64,000 nucleotides of DNA from Actinoplanes sp. L3-i22 (GCF_019704555.1 NZ_AP024745.1:2853501-2917500); one strand, 5' to 3'. Positions 8,905 to 18,108 are shown, numbered from the stretch's first letter. Notes: generated from the sequence alone by a model not told the origin. A program made the numbers and translations.

Positions 8905-11900
8905 ATGCCCGTCTCTCGCCGTACCTTCCTCGCCGCCGGCAGCGGCCTGCTCGCCTCGATCGGGGTGGAGGCCACGCTCCCCGGGGCGGCCGCCGCGGCA
9001 CCCCAGCCGGCCGCCGGTGACCTGGCCCGCTACCGGCCGGTCTCGGCGTCGTCCACCGCCTACGCCCCGGCCCAGCCCTCGTTCGCGGTCGACGGCCTGC
9101 CGCAGCTCGGGGTCCGCGGCTCCGGCTGGCGCGCGACCGCCGGCGATCCGCAGTGGATCGCGGTCGACCTGCAGACGCCCTGCCAGGTCGAGGCGATCAC
9201 GCTGACGTTCGAGGCGACGCTCGCCGACGGGCCGTTCGACGGCGACTGGAACAACGCCGACGGCGACGAGATCCAGTCGAGCGCGGCCGTCGCGTACGCC
9301 ATCGAAGTGTCTCTTGATCAAAAGGTCTGGTCGAAGGTCCACGAGACGAGCGACGGCCAGGGCGGCACGCAGGCGATCACGCTGGCCGCGCCGGTCCGGG
9401 CCCGGTACGTCCGGATGACCGCGACCCGCCGCGCCAACCCCAACCCGGTCGGCCTCAACGGCTTCCAGGTGTACGGCCGTCCCCTCGGCCCCCGCCCGGC
9501 CGCCACCGGCTGGACCGACTGGGCCGGCCGGAACACCGCGCCCGCCCCGGCCCTGACCGTCGCCGCCGACGGCACGGTCCCGCTGGAGAGCGGCTGGGCG
9601 CTGACCCTCGACGACTTCGCCGGCAGCACCGAGGGCAAGGAGCTGTCCACCGGCCGGCGCGACGTCCGGGACTGGCTGCCGGCGACGGTTCCCGGCACGG
9701 TCCTGGCCACCCTGGTCGATCGCGGTCACCTGCCGGACCCGGTCGCCGGCTTCGAGAACCTGCGCATCCCGGAGGCGCTGTCCCGGCACGCCTGGTGGTA
9801 CCGGCGCGAGTTCCGGTTGCCCCGCGGCCTCGACACCGGCCCCGGCCGGCACGTCTGGCTGGAGTTCGACGGCATCAACCACCAGGCGCAGACCTGGGTC
9901 AACGGGGTCGAGGCGGGCACCGTCACGCATCCGTTCGCCCGCGGCGCCCTGGACATCACCGAAGCGCTGCAGGGCCGCACCGAGCACACCGTCGCGGTCC
10001 GGATCACCCCGATGCCGCACCCCGGCACGCCCGGCGACAAGACCCTGGACAGCTGGACGTTCCTGAACGGCGGCTCGCTCTGGCGGGACTCGCCGACCTA
10101 CCTCGCGGTCTCCGGCTGGGACTGGATGCCCGCGGTCCGCGACCGGGTGGCCGGCCTCTGGAACCACGTGCGCCTGCGCAGCACCGGCGCCATCGTGATC
10201 GGCGACGCGTTCGCGACAAGCAAGGTGCCCGACCGCAAGAACGCCGACGTGACCGTCACCGTGCCGGTCCGTAACGTCGCCACGACGGCCACCACGGTCA
10301 CCGTCCGGGCGACCTTCGAGAGCTTCCGGATGGAGAAGACCGTCACCGTGCCGGCCGGCGCGAGCACCGAGGTGAGGTTCATCCCGGTGCGGGTGACGAA
10401 CCCGAAGCTCTGGTGGCCCAACGGTTACGGCGAGCCGCACCTGCACGACCTCACCGTCACGGCCACGGTCGGCCGCAGGGTCAGCGACACCCGGAAGATC
10501 AAATTCGGCATTCGGGAGTACGCGTACGAGTCCTTCCAGCCCGTGATCGTCAGTCCGCCCGCGATCCCGCCGCTGACCTTCCAGGACGGCCACGCCACCC
10601 AGACGGTCACGTTCGAGCGGACCACCCGGCGTCACGTGCGGATCCAGACCGGCGCCCGGGCCACCGGCTGGGGCGTCTCCCTGTGGTCGCTGGAGGTGCA
10701 CGACGGCGCGGACGGCCCCGACCTGGCCCGGGGCCGCACGGCCACCGCCTCCACCCAGGGCTCCTCGGCGCCCGCGGCCGTCGACGGCGACCTGACCACG
10801 CGCTGGAGCTCGGACTACCTCGACGACCAGTGGATCCAGGTCGACCTGGGCGCCGCGACCGGCTTCGACCGGGTCACCCTGATCTGGGAGACGGCGTACG
10901 CGCTGGACTTCCGGGTGCAGGCCGCCGACGACGGCGACACCTGGGACGACCTGGCGTCGCGCAGCAACGAGACGCCGATCGGCAACACCGGCAAGCAGGT
11001 CGTCGACCTCGGTCAGCAGCACGCCCGGCACGTGCGGATCCAGGGCCTGCGGCGGGTCACCGACTGGGGCTTCTCGATGTGGACGCTGTCGGTGCGCCGG
11101 GCCGCCGACGCGGGCACCGACCTGGCGCGCGGGAAGTCCGTGACGGCGTCGTCGGCCGAGGGGTCCAACCCGGCCGGCAACGCCGTCGACGGCAACCCGC
11201 GGACCCGCTGGGCCTCGGACGCCGCCGACAATCAGTGGATCCAGGTGGACCTGGGTGCCGAGACCGCGTTCGACCAGGTAGAGATCGACTGGGAGGCGGC
11301 GTACGCCCGCGACTTCAAGGTCCAGATCTCGGCCGGCGGCGACGCGTGGACCGACGTGCGGACGGTCGACAACGCCGCGATCGAGCTGAAGGTCAGCGTC
11401 AACGGCGTGCCGGTCTTCTGCCGCGGCGGCAACTGGGGCTGGGACGAGCTGCTGCGCCGGACCGGGACGCACCTGATCCGGGACGCGGTCGCCATGCACC
11501 GTGACATGAACTTCACGATGATCCGCAACTGGATCGGCAGCAGCACCCGCGACGAGCTCTACGCGGCCTGCGACGAGTACGGCATCCTGGTCTGGAACGA
11601 CTTCTGGGAGGCCGGGCCGTTCATCGACGGGTCGCCGACGTACGACGCGATCGTCGCCGACACCATCCGCCGCTACCGCCACCACCCGTCGATCGCGGTC
11701 TGGTGCGGCGCCAACGAGCAGTTCCCGCCGGCCGCGATCGACGCCGGGATCCGCAGGGCGGTCGCCGAGCACGACCCGGAGATCGTCTACGTGCCGTCCT
11801 CGAACGCCGGCGTGGTCAGCGGCAGCGGCCCGTGGCACTGGATCGAGCCGGCCGCCTACGCCGACCCGCTCAGCTACAAGGCCGGCGTGTTCGGCTTCCA

Positions 11901-12855
11901 CACCGAGATCGGCATGCCGGTCGTCCCGCACGCCGAGACCATGCGCAACCTGGCCGGCTCCGAGCCGGCCTGGCCGATCGGCGAGGTCTGGGGCTACCAC
12001 GACTGGGCGCGCAACGGGAACCAGCACGTCGAGGGCTACCGGCAGGCGATCGAGGCCCGGTTCGGCGCCGCGTCGTCGCTGGAGCAGTTCACCCGGCAGG
12101 CGCAGTTCGTCAACTACGAGAACCATCGCGCGATGTTCGAGGCGTGGAACGCGCACCTCTGGCAGAACGCGTCCGGGCTGCTGCTGTGGATGTCGCATCC
12201 GGCCTGGTACAGCACGGTGTGGCAGACCTACGACTACGACCTGGACGGCAACGGCGCCTACTTCGGCGCCCGTAAGAGCTGCGAGCCGCACCACGTCCAG
12301 GCCGATCCGGGCACGTGGCAGGTCCGCGCGGTGAATCACACGGCTGCGCCGCTTTCCAAGATCAAGATCACGGCTTCGGCGTACGACCTCAGCGGACGTC
12401 CCGTGGGCGCGGGCCACAGTCGTACCGTCGAGATCGCCGCATCCTCGACCGCGCCCGCCTTCGTCCTGAGCGCCCCGGTCGCGGATCTTCACCTGGTCCG
12501 GCTGGAGATGCGGGACCGGCACGGCGAGCTGCTCTCCGAGAACACCTACTGGCGGTACGAGAAGCCGGAAGACATGCGGGCGCTGACGACGATGCCGAAG
12601 ACCCGGCTCAGCGTCAGCACGCGATCGAAGTCGGACAGCCTCACCGCCGAGGTGACCAACCGCGGCCCGGCGGTCGCCGCGCTGGTCCGCCTGGCGCTGC
12701 GCGACGGGCACGGCGACCGGGTGCTCCCCGCCCGGTACAGCGACAACTACTTCTGGCTGCTGCCGGGGGAGAGCCGCACGATCGCCGTCGACTGGCCGGA
12801 GCGGCTCGGCCGCCCGCCCGGCCTGACCGTCACCGCGGAGGCCTACAACGCGTGA
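8905..12855 (+). CDS. Secreted GH2 glycosidase (exo-beta-glucosaminidase/mannosidase type) interrupted by two discoidin domains
   Basis: 1316 residues with a Tat signal (SRRTFLAAG then hydrophobic, AAAAAPQ). An N-terminal F5/8C domain (about 36-190) precedes the GH2 sugar-binding domain (about 215-400, with HAWWYRREF) and the Ig-like domain (about 430-540, ending KFGIREYAYE). Two tandem F5/8C domains (about 545-825, each with WIQVDLGA) come before the chain resumes at VSVNGVPVFCRGGNWGW, the normal entry into the GH2 barrel. Predicted acid/base Glu938 (WCGANEQ) and nucleophile Glu1001 (HTEIG). Barrel features match exo-beta-D-glucosaminidase/beta-mannosidase-like GH2 enzymes, not beta-galactosidases; the substrate is not certain. 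SD ggagg at 8895-8899 fixes ATG 8905. The end overlaps the convergent DUF1295 gene by 13 bp. It sits behind the GH92 gene but after a strong terminator, so it probably has its own promoter. Confidence 0.87.
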   Translation: MPVSRRTFLAAGSGLLASIGVEATLPGAAAAAPQPAAGDLARYRPVSASSTAYAPAQPSFAVDGLPQLGVRGSGWRATAGDPQWIAVDLQTPCQVEAITLTFEATLADGPFDGDWNNADGDEIQSSAAVAYAIEVSLDQKVWSKVHETSDGQGGTQAITLAAPVRARYVRMTATRRANPNPVGLNGFQVYGRPLGPRPAATGWTDWAGRNTAPAPALTVAADGTVPLESGWALTLDDFAGSTEGKELSTGRRDVRDWLPATVPGTVLATLVDRGHLPDPVAGFENLRIPEALSRHAWWYRREFRLPRGLDTGPGRHVWLEFDGINHQAQTWVNGVEAGTVTHPFARGALDITEALQGRTEHTVAVRITPMPHPGTPGDKTLDSWTFLNGGSLWRDSPTYLAVSGWDWMPAVRDRVAGLWNHVRLRSTGAIVIGDAFATSKVPDRKNADVTVTVPVRNVATTATTVTVRATFESFRMEKTVTVPAGASTEVRFIPVRVTNPKLWWPNGYGEPHLHDLTVTATVGRRVSDTRKIKFGIREYAYESFQPVIVSPPAIPPLTFQDGHATQTVTFERTTRRHVRIQTGARATGWGVSLWSLEVHDGADGPDLARGRTATASTQGSSAPAAVDGDLTTRWSSDYLDDQWIQVDLGAATGFDRVTLIWETAYALDFRVQAADDGDTWDDLASRSNETPIGNTGKQVVDLGQQHARHVRIQGLRRVTDWGFSMWTLSVRRAADAGTDLARGKSVTASSAEGSNPAGNAVDGNPRTRWASDAADNQWIQVDLGAETAFDQVEIDWEAAYARDFKVQISAGGDAWTDVRTVDNAAIELKVSVNGVPVFCRGGNWGWDELLRRTGTHLIRDAVAMHRDMNFTMIRNWIGSSTRDELYAACDEYGILVWNDFWEAGPFIDGSPTYDAIVADTIRRYRHHPSIAVWCGANEQFPPAAIDAGIRRAVAEHDPEIVYVPSSNAGVVSGSGPWHWIEPAAYADPLSYKAGVFGFHTEIGMPVVPHAETMRNLAGSEPAWPIGEVWGYHDWARNGNQHVEGYRQAIEARFGAASSLEQFTRQAQFVNYENHRAMFEAWNAHLWQNASGLLLWMSHPAWYSTVWQTYDYDLDGNGAYFGARKSCEPHHVQADPGTWQVRAVNHTAAPLSKIKITASAYDLSGRPVGAGHSRTVEIAASSTAPAFVLSAPVADLHLVRLEMRDRHGELLSENTYWRYEKPEDMRALTTMPKTRLSVSTRSKSDSLTAEVTNRGPAVAALVRLALRDGHGDRVLPARYSDNYFWLLPGESRTIAVDWPERLGRPPGLTVTAEAYNA

Positions 12856-13637
12856 CGCCCCCGGGCGGTTTCCTCCCTCGGCCTTCTCGGGAGGAAACCG
12901 CTGGTGCGGGCGACGTAGGCGGCATAACCGGGCCGGCTGCCGGACAGGTGCCGCTCCAGCAGCGGCTTACCGGTCTTGCCGGCCAGGAACCAGGTCATCA
13001 GCACCGGCGACAGCACCGTGAGCCAGCCCGTCCAGTGCAGCGCGGCCAGGGCGAACAGCCCCCACCAGACGCACGCGTCGCCGAAGTAGTTCGGGTGCCG
13101 GGTGTATCGCCACAGACCGGTGTCGAGGACTGTGCCCTTCGACGCCGGATCGGCCCGGAACCGGGCCAGCTGAGCGTCGCCGACCGCCTCGAAGAACAGG
13201 CCGACCGCCCAGATCAGCACCCCGAGCACGGCGAGCGCGTTCAGCGGCGCGTAGCGGGCGGCGACCTGGACCGGCAGCGACACGAACCACAGGATGACCC
13301 ACTGCAGCAGGTAGACGCTGCGCAACGCGTACCAGGTCGGGTTGCCCTTCGCCTTGGCCAGCATCTCCGCGTAGCGCGGGTCCTCGCCGGAGTGCGCCAC
13401 CGAGCGCCGCCCGATGTGCACGGCGAGCCGGACACCCCAGATCGCGGTGAGCGCGGCGACCAGGGCGGCCATCGGCCGGTGCGCGTTCAGGCCGAACGCG
13501 GTCCCGGCGATCGCGGCGAAGCCCAGCCCCCAGGCGACGTCGACACCCTTGTGCACGCCGGTGGCCACGCCCACCGCGAACGCCACCAGCAGCACCACGA
13601 GCGAGGCCGCCGCGGTCGCCACCAGCATGATCAGCAT
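12843..13637 (-). CDS. DUF1295 membrane protein (steroid 5-alpha-reductase/ICMT-like)
   Basis: 264-residue polytopic membrane protein, last gene of the five-gene minus-strand operon. It has at least six hydrophobic segments and the family signature TGLWRYTRHPNYFGDACVWWG (RHPNYFGE-type), followed by FLAGKTGKPLLERHL. DUF1295 proteins belong to the steroid 5-alpha-reductase/isoprenylcysteine methyltransferase-like superfamily and are taken to be NAD(P)H-dependent reductases or transferases on hydrophobic substrates. In operons with CFA-synthase homologues a role in acyl-chain modification is inferred, not shown. ATG 13637 overlaps the upstream stop codon (7-nt overlap), so translation is coupled. 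The 3' end overlaps the convergent GH2 gene. Confidence 0.82.
   Translation of the reverse strand: MLIMLVATAAASLVVLLVAFAVGVATGVHKGVDVAWGLGFAAIAGTAFGLNAHRPMAALVAALTAIWGVRLAVHIGRRSVAHSGEDPRYAEMLAKAKGNPTWYALRSVYLLQWVILWFVSLPVQVAARYAPLNALAVLGVLIWAVGLFFEAVGDAQLARFRADPASKGTVLDTGLWRYTRHPNYFGDACVWWGLFALAALHWTGWLTVLSPVLMTWFLAGKTGKPLLERHLSGSRPGYAAYVARTSGFLPRRPREETARGRHAL
12865..12901 (+). terminator. Hairpin after GH2, inside the convergent gene's coding sequence
   Basis: Perfect 13-bp arms (12865-12877 gcggtttcctccc; 12889-12901) with an 11-nt loop, 9 bp after the GH2 stop. The same bases encode the C-terminal residues of the opposite-strand DUF1295 protein. Confidence 0.7.
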
Positions 13638-14896
13638 CGGACGTCCGGCATCCCGCTCGCGCCCTCGGCGGTCCGGCGCACCGCGAGGATCTGGTCCACG
13701 CCCATCCGCCCCTCCTCGAAGGTCAGCGCGCCGCCGACCAGGTAGAGCCGCCAGACCCGGGCGACCGGCTCGCCGACCAGCGCGACCACCTCGTCCCAGC
13801 GGTGCTCCAGGGTGTCCAGCCAGCACCGGACCGTCCGTACGTAATGCTCGCGCAGGCCGTGCACGTCCCGCACCTCCAGCCCGGCCCGTTCGAGCAGCGC
13901 GACCGTCTCGCCGACCGGGCGCATGTGCATGTCGGGCGCGACGTACGACTCGATGAACGCCCCACCGCCGGGCGCGTGCGCGCCCCGGGACATCTGCTGG
14001 ACGAGCAGCCGGCCGCCCGGCGCCAGCAGCCGGTGCAGGGTGGCCGCGAAGACCGGGTAGTTGCCCGCGCCGACGTGCTCGCCCATCTCGATCGTCGAGA
14101 TCGCGTCGAACGGCCCGTCGTCCACGTCCCGATAGTCCTGCAGCCGGAACTCGATCGGCAGGTCCCCGGCGGCCTCGACGGCGTACGCCCGCTGCTCCTT
14201 GGACAGCGTCACCCCGACGACCGTCACCCCGTAGTTCCGGGCCGCGTGGATCGCCAGCGCGCCCCAGCCGCAGCCGACGTCCAACATCCGCATCCCGGGC
14301 CGCAGCCCGAGCTTGCGGCAGATCAGGTCGAGCTTGGCCACCTGGGCGTCTTCGAGGGACATCGCCGGGTCGGTGAAGTACGCGCAGGAGTACGCCATCC
14401 GCGGGTCCAGGATCAGCCGGTAGAAGTCGTTCGACAGGTCGTAGTGGTAGCTGATCGCGGCCCGGTCCCGCTCCCGGGTGTGCACCCGGCCGTCCAGCCT
14501 GGCCTGCGCCGGCGGGTTCGCCGGCCGGGGCCCGAGCACGCCCAGCCGCAGCGCGATCCGGGCGGCCCGCAGCCGGTCGGCGACCCCGACCCGGATCCCG
14601 CCGCCGGTCAGCCCGGTGGTCCGGGCGTGCCGCCACACCTGCCGCAGCCCGTCGGCCAGGTCGCCCTCGACGTCGATCTCCCCGGCGATGTACGCCTGGG
14701 CCAGGCCCAGCTCGTTCGGATGCCACAGCAGCCGGCGCAGCGCGTTCCGGTCCCGGATCACCAGCACCGGGCCGTCGGACGGGCCGCTCTCGCTGCCGTC
14801 CCAGGCCCGGATCCGCACTGGCAGCGCGCCCCCGGCCACCCCGGCGACGATCGTCGACAGTGCACCGGCGGCGCCGGCCTCCAGCATGGTCGTCAT
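13631..14896 (-). CDS. Cyclopropane-fatty-acyl-phospholipid synthase family methyltransferase (copy 1)
   Basis: 421-residue SAM-dependent enzyme of the CFA/mycolic-acid methyltransferase family, which transfers a methyl group to the double bond of phospholipid-bound unsaturated acyl chains. Visible features are the N-terminal substrate domain, ISYHYDLSNDFYRLILDP, YSCAYF, the SAM motif LDVGCGWGALAIHAA, the family core STIEMGEHVGAGNY and a final GGALTFEEGRMGVDQIL. In this copy the GEHVG segment carries the conserved Glu of the bicarbonate-binding active site region. ATG 14896 overlaps the upstream stop as ATGA. It is paired with a second CFA-like enzyme, so the two probably act in sequence or on different acyl chains. 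Product could be cyclopropane or methyl-branched chains. Confidence 0.9.
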   Translation of the reverse strand: MTTMLEAGAAGALSTIVAGVAGGALPVRIRAWDGSESGPSDGPVLVIRDRNALRRLLWHPNELGLAQAYIAGEIDVEGDLADGLRQVWRHARTTGLTGGGIRVGVADRLRAARIALRLGVLGPRPANPPAQARLDGRVHTRERDRAAISYHYDLSNDFYRLILDPRMAYSCAYFTDPAMSLEDAQVAKLDLICRKLGLRPGMRMLDVGCGWGALAIHAARNYGVTVVGVTLSKEQRAYAVEAAGDLPIEFRLQDYRDVDDGPFDAISTIEMGEHVGAGNYPVFAATLHRLLAPGGRLLVQQMSRGAHAPGGGAFIESYVAPDMHMRPVGETVALLERAGLEVRDVHGLREHYVRTVRCWLDTLEHRWDEVVALVGEPVARVWRLYLVGGALTFEEGRMGVDQILAVRRTAEGASGMPDVRC

Positions 14897-16128
14897 CGGG
14901 TCCGTCCCAGGATGAGCTGGCACACGTCGAGGTAGCGGGCCGCGAAGCCCGCCTCGCAGTACGCCAGGTAGAAGTTCCACGTCCGGGCGAACGTGGCGTC
15001 GAAGCCGAGCGCGGCCACCTCGGCCGGCCGCTCGTTGAAGGCCGCCCGCCAGCGCCGCAGCGTCTCGGCGTAGTCGGGACCGAAGTCCAGGCGGTCGGTC
15101 ACCCTCAGGTCCGCCCGGCTCAAGGCCGCCTCCATCGCCGGTACGGACGGGATCAGGCCACCGGGGAACACGTACTTGTGGATCCAGGTGTAGGCGTCGC
15201 GGGTGGCCAGCATCCGATCGTGCGCCATGGTGATCATCTGCAGCCCGACCCGCCCGTCCGGGGCCAGGTGGTCGGCGAGCGCCCGGGCGTACGCCGGCCA
15301 GTAGTCGACCCCGACCGCCTCGACCATCTCGACCGAGACGATCGCGTCGAAGCCACCCGGAATCCGCTCGATCTCCCGGTAGTCGCAGAGCCGCACGTCG
15401 ATCCGGTCGCCCACCCCGGCCGCGGCCGCCCGCCGCCGGGCCAGGGCACGCTGCTCGGCCGAGAGCGTCACGCTGACCACCTCGGCGCCACGCCGGGCGG
15501 CCCGCACGGCCAGCTCGCCCCACCCGGTGCCGATCTCCAGCAGCCGCGTCCCCGGCCCGGTGCCGGTCCGGTCGAGCAGCCGGTCGATCTTGCGGTGCTG
15601 GGCGGTGGTGAAGTCCTCGCCGGGCGTGGTGAACAGCGCGCTCGAATAGCTCATCGACCCGTCCAGGAAGAGCGCGAACAGGTCGTTGGAGAGGTCGTAG
15701 TGCCGCTGGATGTTGCGCCGCGAGCCCGCCAGGGTGTTCCGCTCCGCGTGCGGCGCCCGCACCCCGTGGAAGCGCCGCAGCCGCTGCAGGGCCGGCGGGA
15801 TCAGTGTGCCCATCGACCCGGCCAGCACGGTCAGCACGCCGGTCAGGTCCTCGGCGTCCCAGTCACCGGCCTGGTAGGCCTCGCCGAACCCGATCAGCCC
15901 GGCGGTCCCGAGCCGGCTCAGCAGGACCCCCGGCCGCCGGACGTCCAGGATCGGCCCGCTCGCGCCGGTGACCGTCCCGTCCGGGTAGCGGACCCGGACC
16001 GCGCACCGGCTCATCGCCCGGCGGAACAATGCGCCGGCCATCGCGGCCCGCAGCGGGGCGTGCGGCACGGCGGTCACGTCCGGCCAGCGGTCCTCGACGC
16101 CGGCCGGGGCATCCTGGGTCAGTGTCAC
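14893..16128 (-). CDS. Cyclopropane-fatty-acyl-phospholipid synthase family methyltransferase (copy 2)
   Basis: 411-residue paralogue of the next gene, of the same CFA family but clearly diverged. It has IQRHYDLSNDLFALFLD, SYSSALF, SAM motif LEIGTGWGELAVRAA, DAIVSVEMVEAVGVDYW, WIHKYVFPGG and the C-terminal DFGPDYAETLRRWRAAF...ARTWNFYLAYCEAGF seen in standard CFA synthases. Where copy 1 has MGEHVG this one has MVEAVG, the usual form of this position. GTG 16128 gives a 4-nt GTGA overlap with the DUF1365 stop, and its own stop overlaps copy 1 as ATGA. This is the copy most like textbook CFA synthases and is the better candidate for cyclopropanation. Confidence 0.9.
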   Translation of the reverse strand: MTLTQDAPAGVEDRWPDVTAVPHAPLRAAMAGALFRRAMSRCAVRVRYPDGTVTGASGPILDVRRPGVLLSRLGTAGLIGFGEAYQAGDWDAEDLTGVLTVLAGSMGTLIPPALQRLRRFHGVRAPHAERNTLAGSRRNIQRHYDLSNDLFALFLDGSMSYSSALFTTPGEDFTTAQHRKIDRLLDRTGTGPGTRLLEIGTGWGELAVRAARRGAEVVSVTLSAEQRALARRRAAAAGVGDRIDVRLCDYREIERIPGGFDAIVSVEMVEAVGVDYWPAYARALADHLAPDGRVGLQMITMAHDRMLATRDAYTWIHKYVFPGGLIPSVPAMEAALSRADLRVTDRLDFGPDYAETLRRWRAAFNERPAEVAALGFDATFARTWNFYLAYCEAGFAARYLDVCQLILGRTR

Positions 16129-16826
16129 GACACGCCTTTCGTTCGCTCTTTTGTTCGGGGCACGACGGGCAGGCCGCGTAGGTAGAGGCGGATGCCCTGG
16201 ATGCGGATCCGCAGCGCCACCGCGACGGTGACGAGCGGGTGGCGCAGCAGGGCGCCGGTGGTCGCCGGCCGGCGCCGGCCGCGCAGCGACGCGACGAACG
16301 GGCGGCCGCCGTCCCGGTCCAGCGCGACGGTCAGCGACAGCCGCTCGCCGGGCTCCGGCAGGCTCAGCCGGTAGTCGCCGGAGACGTCGTTGAACGGCGA
16401 GACGTAGAACGACTTCGCGGTGCTGGCCACGCCGCGCTCGTCGGTGCGCAGCAGGTAGCAGTGCCGCCCGCCGTACGTGTTGTGCACCTCCGCGACCACC
16501 GCGGCCAGGCTGCCGTCGGCCCGGTGGCACCAGTAGACGCTGAGCGGGTTGAACACGTACCCGAGCACCCGGGCGTTGGTGAGCAGCCGGATCCGCCCGC
16601 CGTCCAGGTCGATGCCGTGCCCGGCCAGGTAGGCCTCGACGTTCTGCCGGATGCTGCGCGCCGGGTCGCCGAAGTGGTCCCCGGCCCGGAACGAGGCGAG
16701 CCACCGGTCGCGGGGCAGCTCGTCCAGGTCGACGAACCACTGCTGGGTCCGGTAGGTGAAGGTGTGCCGCAGCGGTGCGGTCCGGGCGTGCCGGACCGTG
16801 CACTCGTACAGCGCCGGGCCGCTCAC
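16125..16826 (-). CDS. DUF1365 family protein
   Basis: About 233 residues. Family features visible are YECTVRHARTAPLRHTFTYRTQQWFVDLDEL, the NARVLGYVFNPLSVYWCHR core, VAEVHNTYGGRHCYLL and KSFYVSPFNDVSGDY. DUF1365 proteins almost always lie between a flavin amine-oxidase-like gene and a CFA synthase, as here, and are thought to take part in lipid modification; biochemical function is unknown. GTG 16826 makes a 4-nt GTGA overlap with the upstream FAD gene, matching the overlap style of the whole operon. GTG 16829 is equally readable. Confidence 0.85.
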   Translation of the reverse strand: MSGPALYECTVRHARTAPLRHTFTYRTQQWFVDLDELPRDRWLASFRAGDHFGDPARSIRQNVEAYLAGHGIDLDGGRIRLLTNARVLGYVFNPLSVYWCHRADGSLAAVVAEVHNTYGGRHCYLLRTDERGVASTAKSFYVSPFNDVSGDYRLSLPEPGERLSLTVALDRDGGRPFVASLRGRRRPATTGALLRHPLVTVAVALRIRIQGIRLYLRGLPVVPRTKERTKGVS

Positions 16827-18049
16827 CACCGCACCCCCAGCGACTCGGCGGCGACCACCCCGCTGCGGCAGCCGTCCTCGTGGAAGCCCCAGCCGTGGTA
16901 CGCGCCGGCGAACGCCGTCCGCCCGTCGTTCAGCCCGGGCAGGTCGATCTGGGCGGCGACCGAGGCGGGCGTGTAGATCGGATGCTGGTAGCTCATCCGG
17001 GCCAGCTCGCCGTCGTGCTCCCGGCCGGCGTTCAGTGTCACCAGGTAGTGCCGCTCGGCGCGCAGGCCCTGCAGCCGGCTCATGTCGTAGGTGACGACCG
17101 GCGGCCCGGCGCTCGGCGCGCAGCCCGGCAGCCGGTAGTTCCAGGACGCCCGGGCCCGCTCGTGCAGCGGCAGCACGGTGTCGTCGGTGTGCAGCACGGT
17201 CTCGTTGCGCGAGTAGGTGAAGGCGCCCAGCGTCCGGCGCTCGGCCTCGGTCGGATCACGGAGCAGCCGCAACGCCTGATCGGCGTGGGTCGCCACGACC
17301 ACCGCGTCGTACCGGACCCGGTCGTCGGCCTCGACCCAAACCCCTTCCGGGGTACGGGACACGCCCGTCACCGGATGCCCGGCCCGCACCGCACGCAGAT
17401 TCTTGGCGAGCAGGTCGACGTAGGTGCGCGACCCGCCCACCACGGTCCGCCAGGCCGGCGATCCGCTCACCGACAGCATCCCGTGATGGGCCAGGAAGGT
17501 GAACAGGTACCGCGCCGGGTAGTCGGCGACCACCTCCGGCCCGCACGACCACACCGCCGAGACCAGCGGCACCACGAAGTGCCGGACGAAGTGCGCGGTG
17601 TATCGGCCGCGCTCGAGGAACTCGCCGAGCGTGATGTCCGAGCCGGTGTCCAGCAGCGCCCGCGCCCGCCGGTGGAAGATCGGCACCTGCGCCAGCGTGG
17701 CCAGGTAGGCCGGGGCCGGCGGCTGGACGAACAGGCCGGCGGGGCCCTTCGCGCCGGCGTACTCCAGACCGCAGCCGTCGCAGCGCACCGACATGCTCAT
17801 CTCGGTCGCCCGGGTGGGCACGCCGAGCTCGGCGAAGAGCCGGAGCAGGAGTGGGTACGTCCGATCGTTGTGCACGATGAAGCCGGAGTCGACGGCCACC
17901 GACGACCCGCCGTCGGGCAGGTCGTGCGTGTGGGCGTGCCCGCCGAGCCGGCTGTCCGCCTCGTACAGGGTCACGTCCCAGGCGTCGCGCAGGACGTAGG
18001 CGGCGGTCAGTCCGGACACGCCGGCGCCGATCACGGCAACGGATCTCAT
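16823..18049 (-). CDS. FAD-dependent amine-oxidase/desaturase-like oxidoreductase
   Basis: 408 residues, first gene of the lipid operon. The N-terminus is a Rossmann FAD site VAVIGAGVSGLTAAYVL, followed by YEADSRLGGHAHTH, the GG motif characteristic of flavin amine oxidases and carotenoid desaturases, and VDSGFIVHNDRTYPLLLRLF. The C-terminus has FAGAYHGWGFHEDGCRSGV, the second FAD-contact segment. Homologues head the FAD-DUF1365-CFA gene set in many bacteria and are annotated NAD(P)/FAD oxidoreductase. A redox step on unsaturated acyl chains is the reasonable inference. A divergent alpha/beta hydrolase gene begins 60 bp away, so the operon promoter must lie in 18050-18108 or slightly within it. 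Confidence 0.88.
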   Translation of the reverse strand: MRSVAVIGAGVSGLTAAYVLRDAWDVTLYEADSRLGGHAHTHDLPDGGSSVAVDSGFIVHNDRTYPLLLRLFAELGVPTRATEMSMSVRCDGCGLEYAGAKGPAGLFVQPPAPAYLATLAQVPIFHRRARALLDTGSDITLGEFLERGRYTAHFVRHFVVPLVSAVWSCGPEVVADYPARYLFTFLAHHGMLSVSGSPAWRTVVGGSRTYVDLLAKNLRAVRAGHPVTGVSRTPEGVWVEADDRVRYDAVVVATHADQALRLLRDPTEAERRTLGAFTYSRNETVLHTDDTVLPLHERARASWNYRLPGCAPSAGPPVVTYDMSRLQGLRAERHYLVTLNAGREHDGELARMSYQHPIYTPASVAAQIDLPGLNDGRTAFAGAYHGWGFHEDGCRSGVVAAESLGVRW

Positions 18050-18108
18050 CCTCAGTCCTCCGGGGGTTCGGTCTTCGGGAGGGGATTCGGAGAAGATCGC
18101 CCGGCGGA

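Noticed and set aside
12843..18049. Furan-fatty-acid operon assignment
   Set aside because: Some gene types resemble clusters tied to furan fatty acids in proteobacteria, but no ECF sigma factor or anti-sigma gene is present and I cannot match individual enzymes, so only general acyl-chain modification is claimed.
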